Assembly: GCF_004216905.1 (NCBI RefSeq)
Contig: NZ_SGXJ01000002.1
Span: 558,001-622,000 of the forward strand
Direction: 5' to 3'
Source of the DNA: Kribbella sp. VKM Ac-2569
GTDB taxonomy: Bacteria; Actinomycetota; Actinomycetes; Propionibacteriales; Kribbellaceae
Length of the DNA stretch: 64,000 bases
Under the pieces are notes generated by a model that did no database searches, had not been told where the DNA came from, and saw only the letters and a list, made by a program, of their open reading frames with translations. Position 1 is the first letter of the stretch. Each line of letters starts with the position of its first letter. Below, one piece after another: positions 60,420-64,000 of the stretch. The position numbers were made by a program, and so were the translations under genes.

Positions 60420-60443
60420 ATAGCGGAGGGTCTCCTCCGCTAT
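60420..60443. promoter_or_regulatory. Perfect TetR-type palindromic operator
   Basis: ATAGCGGAGG and CCTCCGCTAT are perfect 10-nt inverted arms with a 4-nt centre (gtct), between the MFS start (60334) and the TetR start (60464). Typical TetR dimer site. Confidence 0.85.
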
Positions 60444-60463
60444 CAACTGGCTAAGGTGAGCGA

Positions 60464-61039
60464 ATGGTGACCGGTGAGAGCAGGCCCGCGTTGCGGGTCG
60501 ACGTACGGCGGCCGCAGCGGGCGGACGCGCGGCGGAACTTCGACGCCCTGCTCGGCGCGGCCCGGGATGCGTTCGCGAGCAAAGGGGTCGACGCCTCGCT
60601 GGAGGACATCGCGCGCCAGGCCGGCGTCGGGATCGGCACGCTGTACCGGAACTTCCCGCACCGCCAGGACCTGCTGAACGCGGTCTACTTCGGCGAGATC
60701 GAGGAGCTGTGCATCGCCGCGGAGGAGGCGGCCGACCTGCCACCGTGGGAGGCACTGACCACGTGGCTGCACCGCTTCGTCGGGTACGCCGCGACCAAGC
60801 GTGCGATCTGGGAGTCCCTGAACCGGGAGGCCGACAGCTTCAAGGCGGCCCGCGAGGCGATGTACGCCGCCGGTACGCCGCTGTTCGAACGCGCACAGGC
60901 CGCGGGTGAGGCACGTAAGGACGTGTCCTTCGACGACCTGCTCCGCATGGTCAGCGGCCTCACCGCCGCCGGCTTCGTCGACCAGGCCCAACGCGACCGG
61001 GTCCTCACCATCGCCCTCGACGGCGTCCGCGCGCACTAA
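60464..61039 (+). CDS. TetR family regulator of the MFS exporter
   Basis: 191 residues. HTH at residues 45-66 (SLEDIARQAGVGIGTLYRNFPHRQDLL), C-terminal helical domain resembling the SbtR group (FVGYAATKRAIWESLNREADSF). Divergent from the DHA2 exporter with a perfect palindrome between them. ATG start with AAGGTGAG upstream. Its stop codon overlaps that of the convergent Ppx/GppA gene. Confidence 0.92.
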   Translation: MVTGESRPALRVDVRRPQRADARRNFDALLGAARDAFASKGVDASLEDIARQAGVGIGTLYRNFPHRQDLLNAVYFGEIEELCIAAEEAADLPPWEALTTWLHRFVGYAATKRAIWESLNREADSFKAAREAMYAAGTPLFERAQAAGEARKDVSFDDLLRMVSGLTAAGFVDQAQRDRVLTIALDGVRAH

Positions 61040-61944
61040 CCCAGGAAGAGGGCGACTCCGTCGAGGATGTCGTGTTCGGAGACCGTCAGTTCGGTGACGG
61101 GTAGGCGGTCGTAGAGGCGTTGCAGGATGAGGGCGCCGGCTCCGATTACGTCTACACGGCCGGGGTGGATCGACCGTACGGCGGAGCGCTCTGCGCGGGT
61201 GGTGGTTGTCAGCCAGGTCGTGGCGGTGCGCAACTGCTCGGTGGTGAGGCGGGCGTGGTGGACGGCGGTGCGGTCGTACTCGGCGAGGTTCAGCGCCACC
61301 GCGGCCACGGTGGTGCAGGTGCCGGCTACTCCGATGAACGCGCGGGCCTCGTCGAGTGGGACGGTGGTGGCATCCAGGAGAGCGTCGATGTCCTTGGCGA
61401 TCGCGGCTAGTTCCGTCTCGGACGTGGGGTCAGTCGTGACGTGGCGTTCGGTGAGGCGGACGGAGCCGATGTCGAGAGACTCGGCCGCAATCACGCCGGT
61501 TGCGTCGCCGAGGACCAGCTCGGTGGAGCCGCCGCCGATGTCGGCCACCAGGTACGGCGCCGGCAGGTCGAGTGACGTGGTGGCACCGCGGAAGCTGAGC
61601 TCGGCTTCTTCCGCACCGGAGATGATTTCTGGTTGTACGCCGAGACGCTCCTCGACGCCCGTGAAGAACGCGTCCCGGTTGCTGACGTCGCGGGCGGCGG
61701 AGGTGGCGACGAAGCGGAGCCTGGTGACGTCGCTCGACTGGATGACGGAGGCGAAGTCCTCACAGGCGGTGAAGACGCGGGCGAGGGCCTCGGGAGCGAA
61801 GGCGCCAGTGGCGTCCACGCCCTGGCCGAGGCGGACGATGGTCATCCGGCGATCGATCTCGACAAGCTGACCGTCCACAAGATCGGCGATCAGCAGGCGG
61901 ATCGAGTTGGTCCCACAGTCGATTGCGGCGACCCGATCAGACAC
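61036..61944 (-). CDS. ppx: Ppx/GppA family exopolyphosphatase
   Basis: 302 residues. ASKHA fold with AAIDCGTNSIRLLIADL, the conserved EVISGAEEAELSFRGA-like box (here EIISGAEEAELSF), DIGGGSTELVLGD and GVAGTCTTVAAV. Hydrolyses polyphosphate or pppGpp. Short form, as in mycobacterial Ppx2-type proteins. GTG start overlapping the DUF501 stop by 8 nt. Member of the eno-ftsB-DUF501-ppx operon. Confidence 0.92.
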   Translation of the reverse strand: MSDRVAAIDCGTNSIRLLIADLVDGQLVEIDRRMTIVRLGQGVDATGAFAPEALARVFTACEDFASVIQSSDVTRLRFVATSAARDVSNRDAFFTGVEERLGVQPEIISGAEEAELSFRGATTSLDLPAPYLVADIGGGSTELVLGDATGVIAAESLDIGSVRLTERHVTTDPTSETELAAIAKDIDALLDATTVPLDEARAFIGVAGTCTTVAAVALNLAEYDRTAVHHARLTTEQLRTATTWLTTTTRAERSAVRSIHPGRVDVIGAGALILQRLYDRLPVTELTVSEHDILDGVALFLG

Positions 61945-62419
61945 ACGGACCTCTGCGGCCCCAGTCTTCGAGTGCTTCCAGGGTCTCGTCGCCCAGTGGG
62001 TTCACGCCGGGGCCGGCGGCCAAGGAGTGGCCGGCCAGGACGTGCAGGCATTTGACCCGGGTGGGCATGCCGCCGGCGGTGATCCCGGCGATCTCCTCGA
62101 CGTGCTCGATCGACTCGCGGTGCTCGAGGTACGACTCGTGGGCGGCGCGATACCGAGCAGCCAGGTCCTCGTCGTCGGCCAGGCGGTCGGTCATCTCTTT
62201 CATCATGCCGGAGGCCTCGAGGGTGCCGATCGCGGACGCGAGCCGCGGACACGTCACGTAGTACGTCGTGGGAAACGGCGTACCGTCCGGCAGTCGCGGC
62301 TCGGTCTCGACCACGTCGGGGAGGCCGCAGCTGCAACGGTGCGCGATCGACCGGATGCCGCGGGCCGTCCGGCCGAGTTGTTTGCTGACTGCTTCTTGGT
62401 CGGAAGGGCTGACGCTCAC
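61937..62419 (-). CDS. DUF501 domain protein
   Basis: 160 residues. AHRCSCGLPDVVETEPRLPDGTPFPTTYYVTCPRLASAIGTLEASGMM is the DUF501 core, with cysteines that may form a small metal site; GMPTRVKCLHVLAGHSLAAGPGVNPLGDE follows. Function unknown, but the gene is fixed between ftsB and ppx in actinobacteria. GTG overlaps the FtsB-like stop (GTGA). Confidence 0.93.
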   Translation of the reverse strand: MSVSPSDQEAVSKQLGRTARGIRSIAHRCSCGLPDVVETEPRLPDGTPFPTTYYVTCPRLASAIGTLEASGMMKEMTDRLADDEDLAARYRAAHESYLEHRESIEHVEEIAGITAGGMPTRVKCLHVLAGHSLAAGPGVNPLGDETLEALEDWGRRGPCV

Positions 62420-63024
62420 CTGGTCACCTTAGGTGACGGCGTGAGGATCGTCTTCGGGGCGGTTTTGGCGGGGGTCGGCGTCGTGGCCGGCGCCGGCGGC
62501 GTGCCAGCACCCTCGACGCTCCCCCACAGCTTCGTGTACCAGGTCGGCTTCTGCGTGTCCGCCGTACCGTCCGTCGGCGCCGACGGCTCCGGCGGGGCGC
62601 CCAGCGGCTTCCCGTCCGCGCCGATCACGCGGTACCCGACCTCACCAGGCATCACCCAGCCGAGCCGCTGCCGGGCCTGTGCCTTCACGTACGCGTCGTC
62701 GTCCCAGCGGGTGATCTCGTCGTTCAGCTCCCCGACCCGCTTCTCCCGGTCTCGGATCTCCTGCTGCAGCGCGCTGACCTGCTGGTGCTGGTCGAACCAG
62801 ACCCGCAGGCTCTGCGCATACGAGACGATCAGCGCCCCCAGCACCAGCAGTACGACGGCCGCCCGCCCGGTCAGGTTGCGGGACCCGCGGGTCCGCGCCG
62901 GGTCCGCCTGGGTTCCCGTCGTACGCCGTTTCGGCTGATCGCCCCGCCGGGCCGGTGGACGCGACTGGGTCCGGCTCGACGGACGCGAGCCGGGTCGTGC
63001 ACCGGAATCCCGACGGGACGGCAT
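62416..63024 (-). CDS. ftsB: FtsB/DivIC-like septum formation initiator
   Basis: 202 residues. A basic Arg/Pro-rich cytoplasmic N-terminus (1-50), one membrane helix (54-71, AAVVLLVLGALIVSYAQSL), a coiled coil (73-108, QQVSALQQEIRDREKRVGEL) and a Pro/Thr-rich outer tail. It fits the divisome protein FtsB/DivIC, which pairs with FtsL/FtsQ. ATG with AGGAGGT upstream, 27 nt after the enolase stop. Confidence 0.93.
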   Translation of the reverse strand: MPSRRDSGARPGSRPSSRTQSRPPARRGDQPKRRTTGTQADPARTRGSRNLTGRAAVVLLVLGALIVSYAQSLRVWFDQHQQVSALQQEIRDREKRVGELNDEITRWDDDAYVKAQARQRLGWVMPGEVGYRVIGADGKPLGAPPEPSAPTDGTADTQKPTWYTKLWGSVEGAGTPPAPATTPTPAKTAPKTILTPSPKVTR

Positions 63025-63051
63025 GCATTGACCTCCTGGATCAGACCAGCG

Positions 63052-64000
<949 letters not shown>

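Overview
The window is very GC-rich, densely coded and full of GTG starts and 4-nt ATGA/GTGA overlaps, as in a soil actinomycete. The order enolase - FtsB/DivIC-like - DUF501 - Ppx/GppA at the right edge is the actinobacterial (for example mycobacterial Rv1023-Rv1026) arrangement, and a deazaflavin (F420)-type reductase, a Rex-type operator and a SigB/SigF-type promoter also fit. A Kribbella-like member of the Propionibacteriales is my best guess; this is inference, because no rRNA is present. There is one tRNA (Leu-UAA) and no CRISPR array, IS element, integrase or prophage.

Layout. 1-7.9 kb: two copies of an uncharacterised two-gene cassette (A = gapless ~190-aa paralogues; B = dissimilar repeat-rich helical proteins) flank a minus-strand block of cystathionine gamma-synthase, a GlmL/MutL-type ASKHA protein and an AI-2E family permease. 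7.9-13.3 kb: a TetR/MMPL divergent locus with a clear operator, then a YczE membrane protein opposite its MocR (YczR-like) regulator. 13.4-18.6 kb: MsrA, an LPG-synthase-TM flippase-like protein, and a rare fusion of a CDP-alcohol phosphatidyltransferase with an extracellular sulfatase/LtaS-like domain, then an APH-type kinase. 18.7-20.1 kb: a three-gene envelope/stress operon behind a GTTT-N15-GGGTAC promoter. 20.3-33.7 kb: small enzymes and secreted hydrolases (methyltransferase, MazG-like, histidine phosphatase, PH-domain, CPT-like kinase, heparinase-like, DinB, two alpha/beta hydrolases, BNR protein, quinone reductase, AAC(3)-like, NmrA-like, NUDIX).

33.7-52.9 kb: SDR, DUF4389, BBE-type flavoprotein, LarA-like protein, flavin monooxygenase, cystathionine beta-synthase, SGNH hydrolase, tandem VOC protein, Bax1 protein, a DUF4118 protein, a GNAT-methyltransferase fusion, Rex-controlled type II NADH dehydrogenase, a NarL-type two-component system, and a coupled ACT-domain/peptide deformylase pair. 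52.9-56.6 kb: tRNA-Leu followed by a looser, accessory-looking stretch (hypothetical, small secreted protein, CPT-like kinase, divergent TetR/kinase with a symmetric promoter-operator). 56.6-64 kb: a J-domain-like protein coupled to a hypothetical, family-5 uracil-DNA glycosylase, MFS exporter/TetR pair with a perfect operator, and the conserved eno-ftsB-DUF501-ppx block, with enolase cut by the right edge.

The best candidates for something new are the duplicated A-B cassette, the phosphatidyltransferase-sulfatase fusion and the SigB-type-promoter operon.
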